Assembly: GCA_035041965.1 (NCBI GenBank)
Contig: JAPYMA010002896.1
Coordinates: 124,001 to 188,000 of the forward strand
Source: Anisakis pegreffii
Taxonomy: Eukaryota > Nematoda > Chromadorea > Rhabditida > Anisakidae
Reading direction: 5' to 3'
DNA: 64,000 nucleotides
Every line of letters starts with the position of its first letter. The stretch's first letter is position 1. A program made the position numbers and the translations under genes. Below, one piece after another: positions 51,365 through 62,568 of the stretch. The notes beneath the pieces were generated by a model. It made no database searches. It had not been told where the DNA came from and worked only from the letters and a program-made list of their open reading frames with translations.

Positions 51365-53258
51365 TTATTTATATCGACCTTTCCATGCAACATCATACTG
51401 AGAGAGCCAACTTCGACAATTCTGCATATTATACTTGATCACCGTATCCCAATTGAAACGGTTCACATTCAATTGTGCAATTCGTTGCTCTTCTCGTCTC
51501 CTCTCAGCCAAAATTTCAGCACTGACAAATTCGACGGTGAATGAGAATCGTTCACAAAGATACATCAAATACGCTCTTGCCTGCAAATCTTATATGCTCG
51601 AATTAGACCACGTGTTTAACATGAACAATGACTGCCTTACTCATGTCACTACAGCTGAATTATCGTGAACGCCATCATTTTAAATGAACATTCTTATGTA
51701 CACAGAGACTATTCAATATGTTGAGGCAGTAGTCTTCAGAAAAAGATTCGAACATCAAAATGTGAATCCATATCAATACTCAGCAATATCTGATGTGATC
51801 CTAACGTTTAAAGGAAAAACAAATGAGATGCGCTACAGAAATACAAAAAAAAATATAAACAGCAAGAAATGCTTTTATTTCTCCTTCCTCAATTCGATAC
51901 GACTAAAAATATTCCAAACAAATGCAGCATGAGATAAATGACACAACAAAAGTATTCAGCTTATCATCTAGGCAAGAACTCAACAAGCAATCACGGAACA
52001 AACCTCATATTCGGTGATGAAACCGCCAACTTCAAGAATGATACGATTCGCACGAACCGGAGTCACATAATGACTAATGTTGCCCTTGCCTCCACCCAGT
52101 TTCGTGCCTTGTGCTTTCTTGGTTCGTGGTAACCATGGCGCTGGAACACGCCATATCGCAAATTGCTTATCCAACAAATTCCTGTTTAGTCGTTCCTGTA
52201 AAATAACTGCCTGCTGCTTTTCCAGAAGGCACTCTATCGATCTTCTACGACCGAACGAAAAGATATTGGTAGTATATCTATTCGAGAAATTTAGCTGGGA
52301 ACCGTAAAAGAGACAAAAAAAATCTGCACTAGATGACAACTACAAGGACTGGAGTATAGCCATGCGGCATAACAATCTTACAAGCTAAGTTCAAGAGCTG
52401 TGCTCTAATAATCATCAAACTGTTTGCATTACATGAGACGGATTTCGTTCACACATTTGTAGACAGAACTCTCTTCAGAACTTTGTTCCAATAAAGTGAT
52501 GAATTTGATTCGAGTGTGGTAAGCAATAGCTGAACAGACTTGTTAAACTACTACCATGAATAAGGTAAAACCGCTGAATGCGATGGCATTGGGCGTGGAA
52601 GTTACTTGTGATCGTTTTGCGTGAAAATAAATTGCGCATCTTAAAATGTTGAAAGCATTAAATTCAACTTTAATCGTTTAAAATTCTCCTCAAACCAATG
52701 CAAAGAAGCAATAACTACGAGAGAACGTTGAAGGATTGTACCTGGATAAATGCGAAGTCTTTGGCTGTGATGAAACCACCCGTAACAGCAGCTAAACCAT
52801 ACTGATTATGAATTAATTCTGTATGTACTTCCTCGACACCCCTTGCCTCGATCATTCGTTTCGTAGTTTTATGTTTCCGTTCCCCTTTCTCTGCATCATA
52901 CGCCGGTTCGGACGGCATTGCAGGCAGTTTCATTTCTCCATTCGGTGGGAATATTACATCTGAACGATTAACAAACTATAGAGCATTCGTCTGGCAATTC
53001 ACATGAATCGATTTGTGTGATCCAGTAAAAAAGCTTCCTTTCAACCTTGTAAAATCCAGCAAACCTATTATTACTTCTGAACAGAATCAGAAAATATGCC
53101 GAATCAAATTCAACAGCACATTATGTTCTAGTTGAAAGTGGATCAAATACGTTCAAAGCTTTCAAACGATTAAACTTACTTTCAAAGGTGATCGGAAATG
53201 GATGTTTACGTATGAAACGGATCGGTATTTTAAGCGATGAACAAACTGCCTTCAACAT
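51365..53258 (-). CDS. mrpl-16: Mitochondrial large-subunit ribosomal protein L16 (uL16m)
   Basis: Component of the mitochondrial 39S ribosomal subunit near the peptidyl-transferase and tRNA-binding region. Exons: 53180-53258, 52742-52959, 52004-52195, 51365-51580 (TAA), totalling 705 nt or 234 residues, all in phase. Exon 1 (MLKAVCSSLKIPIRFIRKHP) is basic and hydrophobic without acids, as expected for a mitochondrial targeting peptide. Then come RMIEARGVEEVHTELIHNQY, QFAIWRVPAPWLPRTKK, and the L16 signature GTKLGGGKGNISHYVTPVRA followed by NRIILEVGG. The nematode-type tail is FNWDTVIKYNMQNCRSWLS, then YDVAWKGRYK. The ATG at 53258 follows an acceptor-like CGTTCAG about 35 bases upstream. Confidence 0.96.
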
Positions 53259-54250
53259 TATATCGATAACTCGGATACAGTTGCTGAACGCAATACTTCA
53301 TTCCATGATTAGCTGTAAATTCCGCAGAAAAAGATAAATACACCTTTATCTGATCGTGAGAATAAGTTGGTCTTGAACTGCCAAAACACTAATTTACAAT
53401 TCAGTCGAATTGAAAAGATGAATGCGTTGAAGTTGCGGGGTTGAGAAATGAATGGAGTGTGTTGAAGATTGGAGAAGTATGATTGAGAGTGAATGGGTGA
53501 TGTGACTGAAATGAATGAGAAAATTAGCAACATATAATGGAAGTGTAATGCAGTACGCAATGTTGGGAATGAGAGTGAAGAGACATCACGGGAATTGGAC
53601 AAAAAAATCACGTATAGACTATGGGAGGGGAGTTGTGTAAGGGAGAATGCAACGAGTGCATTCCTTCTCAATAGATACCTCCATTAGAAGCTGTTCTCCC
53701 CTACTCTAACCATTCATCACGTTCTCTTTTCGGTTTTTATATCTGATTCCAACGATGTCTCATCACTCTCACACCTTCCACTACCCACTGCGTTCCATTC
53801 CCGTTATGTCGTAATAATTTTCTTATTACCTTTGGACGTATCACCGATTCAATCTCATTTCTATTTCTCTCCGTAAACTGAATCCATTCAATTCCCCACC
53901 ACACCTTTTCTCTTAAATTTCGATTACCAATGGAAATAATGTGTGCAAAACGAATTGCCACAACAACACAAACGAAATAATTTATGTTAACATTGATGTA
54001 ACTCTCTCGAAAACAATGTAACCCGGCAAATTAATTTGCTTACCACACCTTCCTCAATCAAATCTATCAAATGATACAAATTACAAGAGGACTGCAGCAA
54101 AATCATTGTCTGCAAGCATGTCACAATTCATCGAATCAACCATCAGATCTTCCATATCCACAATTTTCAGAATGTCTGAACTCAAAAACTGATATAACCT
54201 AAAACAGCAGTGAGTTTGCATAGTTTCTTCTCTAATGATACTAAGGATTA
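53259..54250. other. Intergenic, nothing recognised
   Basis: Low-complexity AT-rich DNA with several chance frames. A long minus-strand frame (53309-53671) has biased hydrophobic and serine-rich composition and no splice or family support. Confidence 0.45.
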
Positions 54251-54593
54251 TGTGAGATCTCACATTAAAAATCACAACAAAATCTCAACATTTTCTCAAT
54301 CGCACTTTCTCAAATCTCAAAATGACTAGACAAAATGGAGCTTCACGGAAAGCTTCTCGCACACCGATATGAACGGAATAGCTTTTATTGGTGCATTCCG
54401 AATCTGCTTCAGCACTGAATTTGCTATTTAGTAATGAAGACATATCTGAACTACTTGATGATCTCCATCAGGAAAATACATTGTTTTCACAATTAACATT
54501 GATAAAACTACCGAATGAATAATATAGAGTATCCCTGCATGTATGTTTCGAAATGATCGACAATATCCGAATAGTGAGCAAAATCGTCCCACC
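54251..54593 (+). repeat. 343-bp direct repeat, copy 1
   Basis: Starts with the palindrome TGTGAGATCTCACA and ends ATCGTCCCACC. It shares long stretches with 55475-55822, such as CTGAACTACTTGATGAT and ATGATCGACAATATCCGAAT. The starting palindrome and same-direction arrangement resemble a pair of short terminal repeats. Confidence 0.85.
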
Positions 54594-54596
54594 TAG

Positions 54597-54665
54597 GGTT
54601 TGCAAAATCCCGACGATTTTTCTATCTCGGGATCGATTTTTGATCCCGGGATAATCCCGAGATCG
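54597..54665. repeat. Palindromic GATCCCGGGAT-rich segment
   Basis: Repeated inverted words (TCTCGGGATCGA, TTGATCCCGGGA, ATAATCCCGAGA) let this 70-bp stretch fold into a hairpin. It directly follows repeat copy 1 and is absent after copy 2. Confidence 0.65.
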
Positions 54666-55474
54666 AACAATTATTGAAATATCGATGCGGGACATGTTTG
54701 GACACATTTTTTCGAACTAATATGTTCATTATTAATCAGAAAGGAGCTAATTCAACAAATTATTGAACAAATCCAAGGGACTAAGTATGCAAATTCAAAT
54801 TAACATTTCATATAATGATGCCAATGATAACGCCGCAAAGGCATACTGCATATTCTATGCTAAGGCATCTTGTCATCTCGGGTCTAAGCTAATAACAGTA
54901 CACTTGCATGTGAATATGAAATTCTTGATTCTCAAACACTTATTTGCAATGCTTCAAGTCCATTTTCTCTCAGTATTAACGTCAGCTGAATTCTGCCGTT
55001 TCGAAAATTTCGATTTTTTACGGAAGAAATGCACCGCATGAATTATTTAATTTGAATTTCGAAATAATTAAAAGTTCGAAGTTTATCTAAAAAGGTAAAA
55101 AATATCCGCAATGGATTTTCATCGAACCATCGAGCACTTACATATTTGATAATTTCGATCGGATGAAAACGTTTCCAAATAGCAAAGTGAAAAGACTTGC
55201 AGTCTTTGGAACATACAGTTGAATTAATAGATGGAATATTGAAGCCGAACAAATCTTGTGGGAGGAAGCGACTCAAATTTCATTGAACTTTGCTGCTCTT
55301 GGTTTTCATTAGAAAATGTGCTTATCTCTGTTAGTCTATTACATAGAAATGCATCCAGATGAGGGTGATATAAACCAATGAAGAGCAGAATAATCAGTTG
55401 AATATTCAATGAAATGTTACGTAAAAGTTTATCGAGCCGTCGCTGATCATGTCATTCGTCCGAATTGCGTCTTA

Positions 55475-55822
55475 TGTGAGATCTCACTCATCGTCAATAT
55501 TTGGATTTTAAAAATCCCAACAAAATCTGAACACTTTCTCAATCACACTTTCTCAAATCTCAACACGACCGGACGAATTGGAGCTTTACTGAAAGCTCCT
55601 CGTACGCCGATATGAACGCAACAACTTCTGCTGATGTATTCCGAATTTGCATCAGCACTAAACTTACCATTTCATGATGATGACATATCTGAACTACTTG
55701 ATGATTACATTGTTTTCACAATTAACATTGACAAAACTACCGAATGAATAACATAAAGTATCCCTGCATGCATGTTTCAAAATGATCGACAATATCCGAA
55801 TAGTAAGCGAAATCGTCCCACC
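55475..55822 (+). repeat. 348-bp direct repeat, copy 2
   Basis: Second copy of the element at 54251, diverged by substitutions and small indels. The two copies are about 1.2 kb apart in the same orientation, with roughly 0.9 kb between them that encodes nothing recognisable. Confidence 0.85.
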
Positions 55823-56037
55823 ACATATATACTTTTCTGGAACCGGAGAATCTGGAGAATCGGACGGTTGAGAGGAGAAGACATGCTGCCATGCAAACTC
55901 GAGAATACTGCTAGATTGAAAACGGCGATAATGAAATTGCTAACTCCTCGTGCACATTGCTCAGTGCACAAAAAATATATTGGAATGAGCCACCCAACCA
56001 CCTGAGATGAGTTGAGAAAATCGTTGATGTGTGAGCA

Positions 56038-56715
56038 GAATTGCTCAACAAAATATATGTTTTTCGCAATCTAGAGATTCCGCTGGATCGAAATGTGTAA
56101 AAATATCCATGTGTTATCCTGTAAACTTGAGGGTACGGTAGGCTCGAAGATGGCAAGCCGTATAGCTATACTGAGGAAATAGCTATACCCGCTCATCTAA
56201 TCATAATTGCTCAGCAAAATATATAATATTCTGAATGTAAAAATTCTGAGCAATCGAATGGTGCAAAGAAATTCATATGTTGCCGGGAAAACCTGAGAGT
56301 ACCGGTACCTTGAAGATCGTAAAGCCTACAGCGCTATATTAATGTATGCAGTTGATCTGTAGTGATAGAATTTATATGGATGAGCGAATGTGCGCTTGCT
56401 GTTGAGATAGCTTTATGAAAATAGCCATATCTCTTCATGAAATTGGAATTGCTCAACAAGGTATATGTTTTTCTGAATGTGGAGGTTCCGCTCGATCGAA
56501 TGTTGTACAAAATCTCATATGTTACTGAGCAAATCTGAGAGTACGGTAGGCTCGAAGATGGCAACCGCTATCGCATTGAGAAAATAGCTATATCTCCTCA
56601 ATTAATCATTATTGCTCAGCGAAATATGTGATATTCCGAATGTAGAGATTCTGAGCAATTTATTGGTTATAGAAATTTCATATGTTACCGGGCAAATTTG
56701 AGTGTTCGTTTACCT
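56038..56715 (+). repeat. Degenerate dimeric tandem repeat
   Basis: The word ATTGCTCA(A/G)C(A/G)A..TAT recurs at 56040, 56206, 56448 and 56610. Alternate copies resemble each other most: CAACAA..TATATG at 56040/56448 and CAGC.AAATAT at 56206/56610. The array is therefore a higher-order repeat of about 405 bp, made of two diverged monomers. Another shared word is GGTAGGCTCGAAGATGGCAA. Confidence 0.8.
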
Positions 56716-57099
56716 TGAATATGTTTACCTCTATAGTACAATGTAACGCGGCCGTCGTTCAGCCGTCGAAGAATGTAGTCTCGGTCGTGAGCACAATCAG
56801 GATTTTGACCTTGGCTTGCGATAGAGTAGGAAATGTAAACGACACCAATCACATAACAATGGTCTGACACTTTTAACGTTGACGGCCTTCTCGGAAAGTA
56901 TACCCGCTGCCACCAACACATTCGTAAGCGAAATGAGTTATTTTTAACAGCTGTGAGGAATTGTATTATCTTAGTGATCCAACGTGAGTTCACTCTTCGG
57001 TTCTGAATTAGGTTCGGAATGATTTTGCAGTGCTTTTGAGTTCAAATTGTTGTACTTCTTGTTTTACTTCTTTTCATAAGCAGATGTCCATTCTTTGCT

Positions 57100-58640
57100 A
57101 AATGTGGTTTTACGTAAATATTTTGTAATTCAGACGGCAGGCAAGAAGAAAGTTAGCAGTTTCTTCAGAACGCACATTTGTCTACTCTATGGGAAGGAGC
57201 ATAGCCAGGTGAATCATAGTAGAGTGGCAGTGTTCTACATTTCCACATGGGACGCTAAGGTTGAGATCTCTTGACTTTTGAACTTCTTACCTTTTATCTG
57301 AGAATATTATTTCACGTCTGGTTTTGAGTTTTTTAAGTCCTATAGTGCACACTTAGAAGTACCAATCTGCTATTTCAGCTTTTCTGCAAACTGAAAAGAG
57401 GAAGGAGGAAAAAAGTTTGTAATTTTTTCAGAATCCATTTTGTTTACTTGATACTGAGTGTATGGCGTGGGCGCGTCGTGGCATAGTGGTAGTGCTGTCT
57501 GTTTTCGCAAGGCAGACCAGGGTTGGCACCCCGTTTTTGAATTTTTTGGCATTTTGTTTCTGTCCTGTAATAGCTTTGACTTTTTGAAGTCCTGTAGTGT
57601 ACACTGATAAATAGTAAGATGTCGTCCCAGCTGTTCTGGAAATTAAAAACGGGAAGAGGAAAGAAAGTTTGTAATTTTTTCAGAATCTATTTTTGTCAAG
57701 TTGATAGTGAGTGACAACGGCAAGTGTGAAGTAGGAAGAGCAGGATTCGGATTCTTACTCTGGAACTTCTGGCCTTTTACTTCCCAATTTTATTTCGGAT
57801 CTGGCTCTGACTTTTTAAAGTTCTACAGTGTACATTGAAAAGTAGTAATATGCCATCCCAGTCGTTTTGGAAATTGGAAAAGCGGAATGGAGAGAATATT
57901 GGTAATTTTTCTAGAATCCATTCTTGTCTACTTGGTAGTAACTTTCAAGGTGATAGGTAAGCTTGACATATACCCGATAGGATCGTCAGATGGGTGTGTT
58001 CCGCTTAGCACAAAGAGTCTTGCCGGACTAATAGCTACATCACAACGATCGGAGCTGGTAAAAGTGCAAGGTGGAGATGTCGTTGCAGGAGACGGGTGAG
58101 CTGCTCGAATTAGTCATCATTCGAATCATTGTAACGTTTTACGACTTCCTGTCAGATCTTTTATAAATAATTTCTCGTACTATCAAATGGGACGCAATAT
58201 TGCATGATTGAAGAACGTGCAGATATGAAGGAAAAGCTGGAAGAGGAAGTTAAATAGTGGGAGATGAAATGATGAGAGAATTTTCGGGGTCTATTTTTGT
58301 CAATAACTTCAGCACTGTTTAGACTGAGAGTATGCATGGTGCAGTTGCACGAGTATTTGGTAGACACCAGGCGGATGTCGGATCCAAATTAGGTTCGTGT
58401 CCTCTCGGCGTTTTATGATTTTTTTAGCACATTTCTTGGAATATTCTCTTGTGCAATCAGTTGGATTGCAGCATTCCATGATTTATTTACGTCTCGTTGC
58501 TGGAGTGAACACTGGAAGCAGAAGTTAAATAGCGGGAGATGACGACAAAATTTTTGGGGTTGAATTTTGTCGGCAACTTAAGCATCTAATAGAAGGAGAA
58601 CGCCAATGGCGCAGTGGAATGCATCTCTGGTGGATCATTC
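57100..58640 (+). repeat. Tandem or clustered tRNA-like SINE-type repeats
   Basis: Units of about 230-280 bp share AGTTTGTAATTTTTTCAGAA, TTTTGTC.A.TT and TCCTGTAGTGTACACT words, near 57155, 57410, 57664, 57895 and, more diverged, 58270 and 58545. Several units carry a tRNA-like A box: TGGCATAGTGG (57479-57489), TGGTGCAGTTG (58337-58347), TGGCGCAGTGG (58607-58617). At 57520-57531 GGGTTGGCACCC occupies the B-box position after an anticodon-like stem (GTCTG/CAGAC). No full tRNA cloverleaf closes, so I call it tRNA-derived, not a tRNA gene. Confidence 0.65.
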
Positions 58641-58802
58641 ACGATAGCGAATTCCATTGCTATTTCGCGGACATTTTACGCTCGTTCGTCTCGTCTGCCG
58701 CATTTTCGTTACTTTCGTCACTTTGCTGCCCACGAATAAACTAGATGTTCTGTGTTCCATTAGCATAATAAAGACGTGTTCAATATATTCCCTCATAATT
58801 TG

Positions 58803-59400
58803 CCTTATAATGTATCCAGTAACATTCAAACTAAGTGAAACGATTTCGTGTATGCAACCAATGACCAACTCGGTGAGAATTACCCTTGTTGAGGGTAAAA
58901 GTGCGCACGGTGGGTCAGAGAATCCCCGGCACTTGAGTAGGTGCTCGAAGACGCTACTCACGTACGCGTGCCCTATATCCAACCAAATCGGCATCACCCA
59001 CAGATCGTTACTTTCGTACCATATTGTGAAGAAATGATGATAGCGACACCCGGCATGTACCACCACCATATTGTGAAACCTCGACGAATCGCTGAAGCTC
59101 CCGATAATCGCATGAGCGCCTATCGAGAGCTTCGGCGATTCGTCGAGCTATTTCGCATGAGTTTTCAAACCTAGCTCATTTCCAAACCTAGCTCCGCTTG
59201 TTATCATTTCGACGGATTGGGAACACCCACATATGTCATGAAATCTTGTAACTTGAAGTGACCATTGGCAACATACCTTACACTACGACTACCTTAGTCC
59301 AACCGCTACCAAAATACACTGCAATGGACATCTCCAAATCACCCATTCATCATCTCATTCAGAGACCTACTGCTACGCTCATAAGGCTTTTCATACTCTA
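58803..59400 (+). repeat. 0.6-kb duplication, copy 1 (with long hairpin)
   Basis: Matches 61029-61616 over its whole length, with shared words AACATTCAAACT.AGTG.AA, AAGTGCGCAC.GTGGGTC and GACCTAC.GCTAC.. Copy 1 contains an inverted repeat absent in this form from copy 2. Confidence 0.85.
59080..59147. repeat. Long hairpin: 21-bp arms, 26-bp loop
   Basis: Arms 59080-59100 and 59127-59147 are inverted repeats with a single mismatch, which would be a G-U pair in RNA. The right arm ends GGCGATTCGTCGAG. The fold is far more stable than anything nearby. Confidence 0.9.
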
Positions 59401-59908
59401 CGATATCGGAACTCAAATCTCTCACCCCAGGTCGAGCATCCCAATACACATTATCTATGCTACGTGGGACTTCTCCATTCCAATTTGTATTTCATCAAGT
59501 AAGATGCGTGCGTTCAGAAGCGGCCAAGTTTGCGATCGTATTTCTCATTTCGTGGTGCAACTCAGTTTTTGAATTTGGGAACACACAAAGAAGCCAGACC
59601 CTCTTCCTTTCTGCTTGCACGAAGTTTACTCAATCTCAGGCTTCCGCTAGCGCAGTTCTGTGGGGCTGATGTTAGAGAGTTCTTGCTAACTTAAATCAGT
59701 TTGAGCTTCGCGAACTCTCATAGATTAGCCTCACGATTCAACGACTGCTTATTATGTGAATTTGCAATTTAAATCAGTCATATCAGTCTACTTTAAAGCC
59801 ACTCACTACTACGTTCCTGCCGATGCTTAGAACATTCATAATAACCCAAATAAAGTCAAATTAACAAGCAAAATAATTGAACAAAAACGCAACAGATGAA
59901 TACAAAAA

Positions 59909-59997
59909 GTGATCACTGATCACAACTCAATTTTATTCCATTTTCCCTAGGTTCAAGCAAAAAGAGTGAATGATGGAAGATGTGGTCATTCGACCAC
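59909..59997. repeat. Palindromic GTGATCACTGATCAC / GTGGTCATTCGACCAC motifs
   Basis: Two related palindromes at 59909-59923 and 59982-59997, followed by (A)CTCAATTTTA and AGCTCATTTA. The same motif recurs at 62554-62568 and 63879-63893. Confidence 0.75.
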
Positions 59998-61028
59998 AGC
60001 TCATTTATTAGTGCCCTAAACTGAACGAAAAGAACCTTGGAAGATTAAATCTCAGAACTGACCTGGGCTATGGATGATGCGTTGTAGTAAACAATCGCTG
60101 AATCGGTAGTTGGCGAATTGAAACACCCCATTCGCACTGTGTGACGTTGTTCGGTGGATGCTTGGAGCAAAACAGTTTCAAAATCAAAATAAACTCCAGT
60201 TAGAGGTAGTCAACTTTGAAGCAAAACAAACAAAACTGAAATTCAGGTCAACTCAGGTTAAGATATTTCAAGTCTAATGAAACTCGCGTCTCCCTCCACC
60301 GAGAGTCAAATAAATGTTGAGTGGACCAATATCAAGTTTGAATCAGGCTATTCGATGTTAAATTTCGGATCAAACTTAATTCAAACGTAACTCAACTAAT
60401 GCATAGTTACTTCACACTACTGTCGAATCAGGTCAACTCATAATGAGTCTAAGTCCAAATTGAGACTGTGCCAAAGCCCCATATGAACTCATATATATCT
60501 TATGCCTCAGTCAATTAGTTGAAGGATTCAATGAGCATCACATGATTTTCGAATTTTAAGGCTATCATTTGGACGCTCGCAAGAATACAACTTTGAAAGT
60601 CTACAAGATATTACTCAGACACTGACTTCTTAAAAGCACCTCAGTTTGAGAGTCTCCAACATCGACAAACCTAAGACCGAAAAGACTTTACCTGAAGATA
60701 GCAGCTTACAGAGAAGTCAAGTTTCTATGTCAATGCAAAACAACGAATACCCAGCTCAACCTCAACCTCGGATATGAGCTCTCTGAAGTGATCACTTTTT
60801 CAAAGCACAGGTGTTGTTTTACAAATATCTTGGGACATGATGGTCTTCACAGTCCTTCCATAAGCATGAATTCTTTCAGATCATTCAATATTTCAATGCC
60901 ACTAACGAGAGATAACAATTATACTGACAGTGAAAACAGAGATTATTTCTGAGATGTTGTACGAATGCACTATGAACGCAGCAAGCAGATAAGCTTCGGC
61001 GAGTAACCACAAACACCTGAGAGATTTC

Positions 61029-61616
61029 CCCTTATAATGCACTTAGCAACATTCAAACTGAGTGCAATGATTTCATGCCTGCAGCCAATGATCAACCCGA
61101 TGACAATTCTCCCCTGTTAAGGGAAAGTGCGCACAGTGGGTCCGGGAACCCCCGATACCTGAGCAAATGCTCGGAGGCACTACTCAGGCCAACTTACGCG
61201 CATTCCCTATCCCCGGTCAAATCGGCGCCTTTCCCGGGCCGGGAACGCCCGTAATATTTTCCGAAGAATGAATGCCAGCGATACTCGGGTACATATCGCT
61301 AGCATATCTTAATTGTTTCTCCCCGATTCGCCGAGACTGCCGGTAGGCGGGGAACGCCTCTCGCATTTACCTAAACCTAGCCCCTCTTGTTGGCAGCTCG
61401 ACGGGTTGGGATCACCCACGCAACCAAAATTTGCATTTTTGATATGACCATTGACCATATGCAATCTATCATTGCAGCATCAGTCTGACTGTCATTAAAT
61501 GACACTACGAGGAAGGTCTTCGAGTCACCCATACAGCAACCCGACTCTTCAGGATGAGTGGTCCAGGCGAACTTTCCAGACCTACCGCTACATCCATAAT
61601 ACTCTTCATACCCCTA
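61029..61616 (+). repeat. 0.6-kb duplication, copy 2
   Basis: Second copy of 58803-59400, 2.2 kb downstream in the same orientation. The region is more GC-rich than its surroundings (GGGTCCGGGAACCCCCGATA). No protein is encoded. Confidence 0.85.
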
Positions 61617-62553
61617 CTTTCTTGCAACTCAAATTTTGATGTAATTTACACGCCAGTATACCCATTATCTCTGCTAGTTGCATCAGCACCCACCCCTAAT
61701 CCAGCTTTCTCCCGAACAATACCTGTGCTTTTAAAAAATTGACCAAATCAAAGAGATTATTTCTAAGTCTGAGGTTTGGGTAAGTATTTGAAGTTTGGCA
61801 CATACCACGAAACTAAACTCATCAGTATGCTACATGCCTATAACTGAAATAGCAAGTCAACTAACAGTCAAGTATATTAGAGAACAACTAATTAAAAATC
61901 AAGTGAATTGAAGAGCAGCTCAGGATAACATACATTCAAAGTAAACTCAAACCTAATCATGCTTGAGTAAAAGTGGAGCTTATTGAAAGTGAAGTGTATT
62001 AAAGTAAAAATTGAATCAAGTCAGGTTGAAGTTAAAGTCAAGGCTAAGATGCCAACGAACAGATGCCAAGCCTGGGCCTTATGTTGATATCACGTTCCTA
62101 ATCTAAGCCACATCATCAATCCTCAACCTAGCAGCTAAATTTATAATCAGTCATCCCCATGTAGTAGTCCAGCGCCTGGTTGGTAAACACAGTCCCAGCA
62201 AACTTGGGAGACTGGGAGGAGATCAGTATTAAGAGAGTGAATTTTATGAGGTGGGGCAATTCATGATTCTTGCATAACATTTTTCAGCCCATATGTCTGC
62301 CTCTCACCCTGGAGAAATCCTATCCTAACCCCAAGTCTGCCGACATTTACAACTGATTTCAATAAAAGTAATACCACAACGTATTAATAAGGTCACAATT
62401 ATGCAATATAATAACGTAACAAATATTATCACACATCCCAACATTTACAGAATACGAGTAATGAATCATTTGAACAATATTTACATCACAATACAACAAT
62501 GCAATTATATTTACAAATAAATGAATAAATAATGTGTAAAGCGTGCAAAAAAA

Positions 62554-62568
62554 GTGGTCACTGACCAC
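62554..62568. repeat. Palindromic GTGGTCACTGACCAC motif
   Basis: A perfect short palindrome preceded by an A run and followed by GCTCAATTTTA, matching the copies at 59909 and 63879. Confidence 0.75.

Noticed and set aside
53309..53671. 120-codon minus-strand open frame
   Set aside because: Composition is biased and serine/phenylalanine-rich, there is no family match, and it lies directly upstream of mrpl-16 exon 1 where untranslated sequence is expected.
57463..57540. Possible tRNA gene
   Set aside because: A-box and anticodon-like stem are present, but no acceptor stem closes and the T-arm is degenerate. Related units nearby show it is a SINE-type repeat.
58635..59069. 144-codon minus-strand and 126-codon plus-strand open frames
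   Set aside because: They overlap each other on opposite strands within a repeat duplicated at 61 kb, have no splice context and resemble no protein family.
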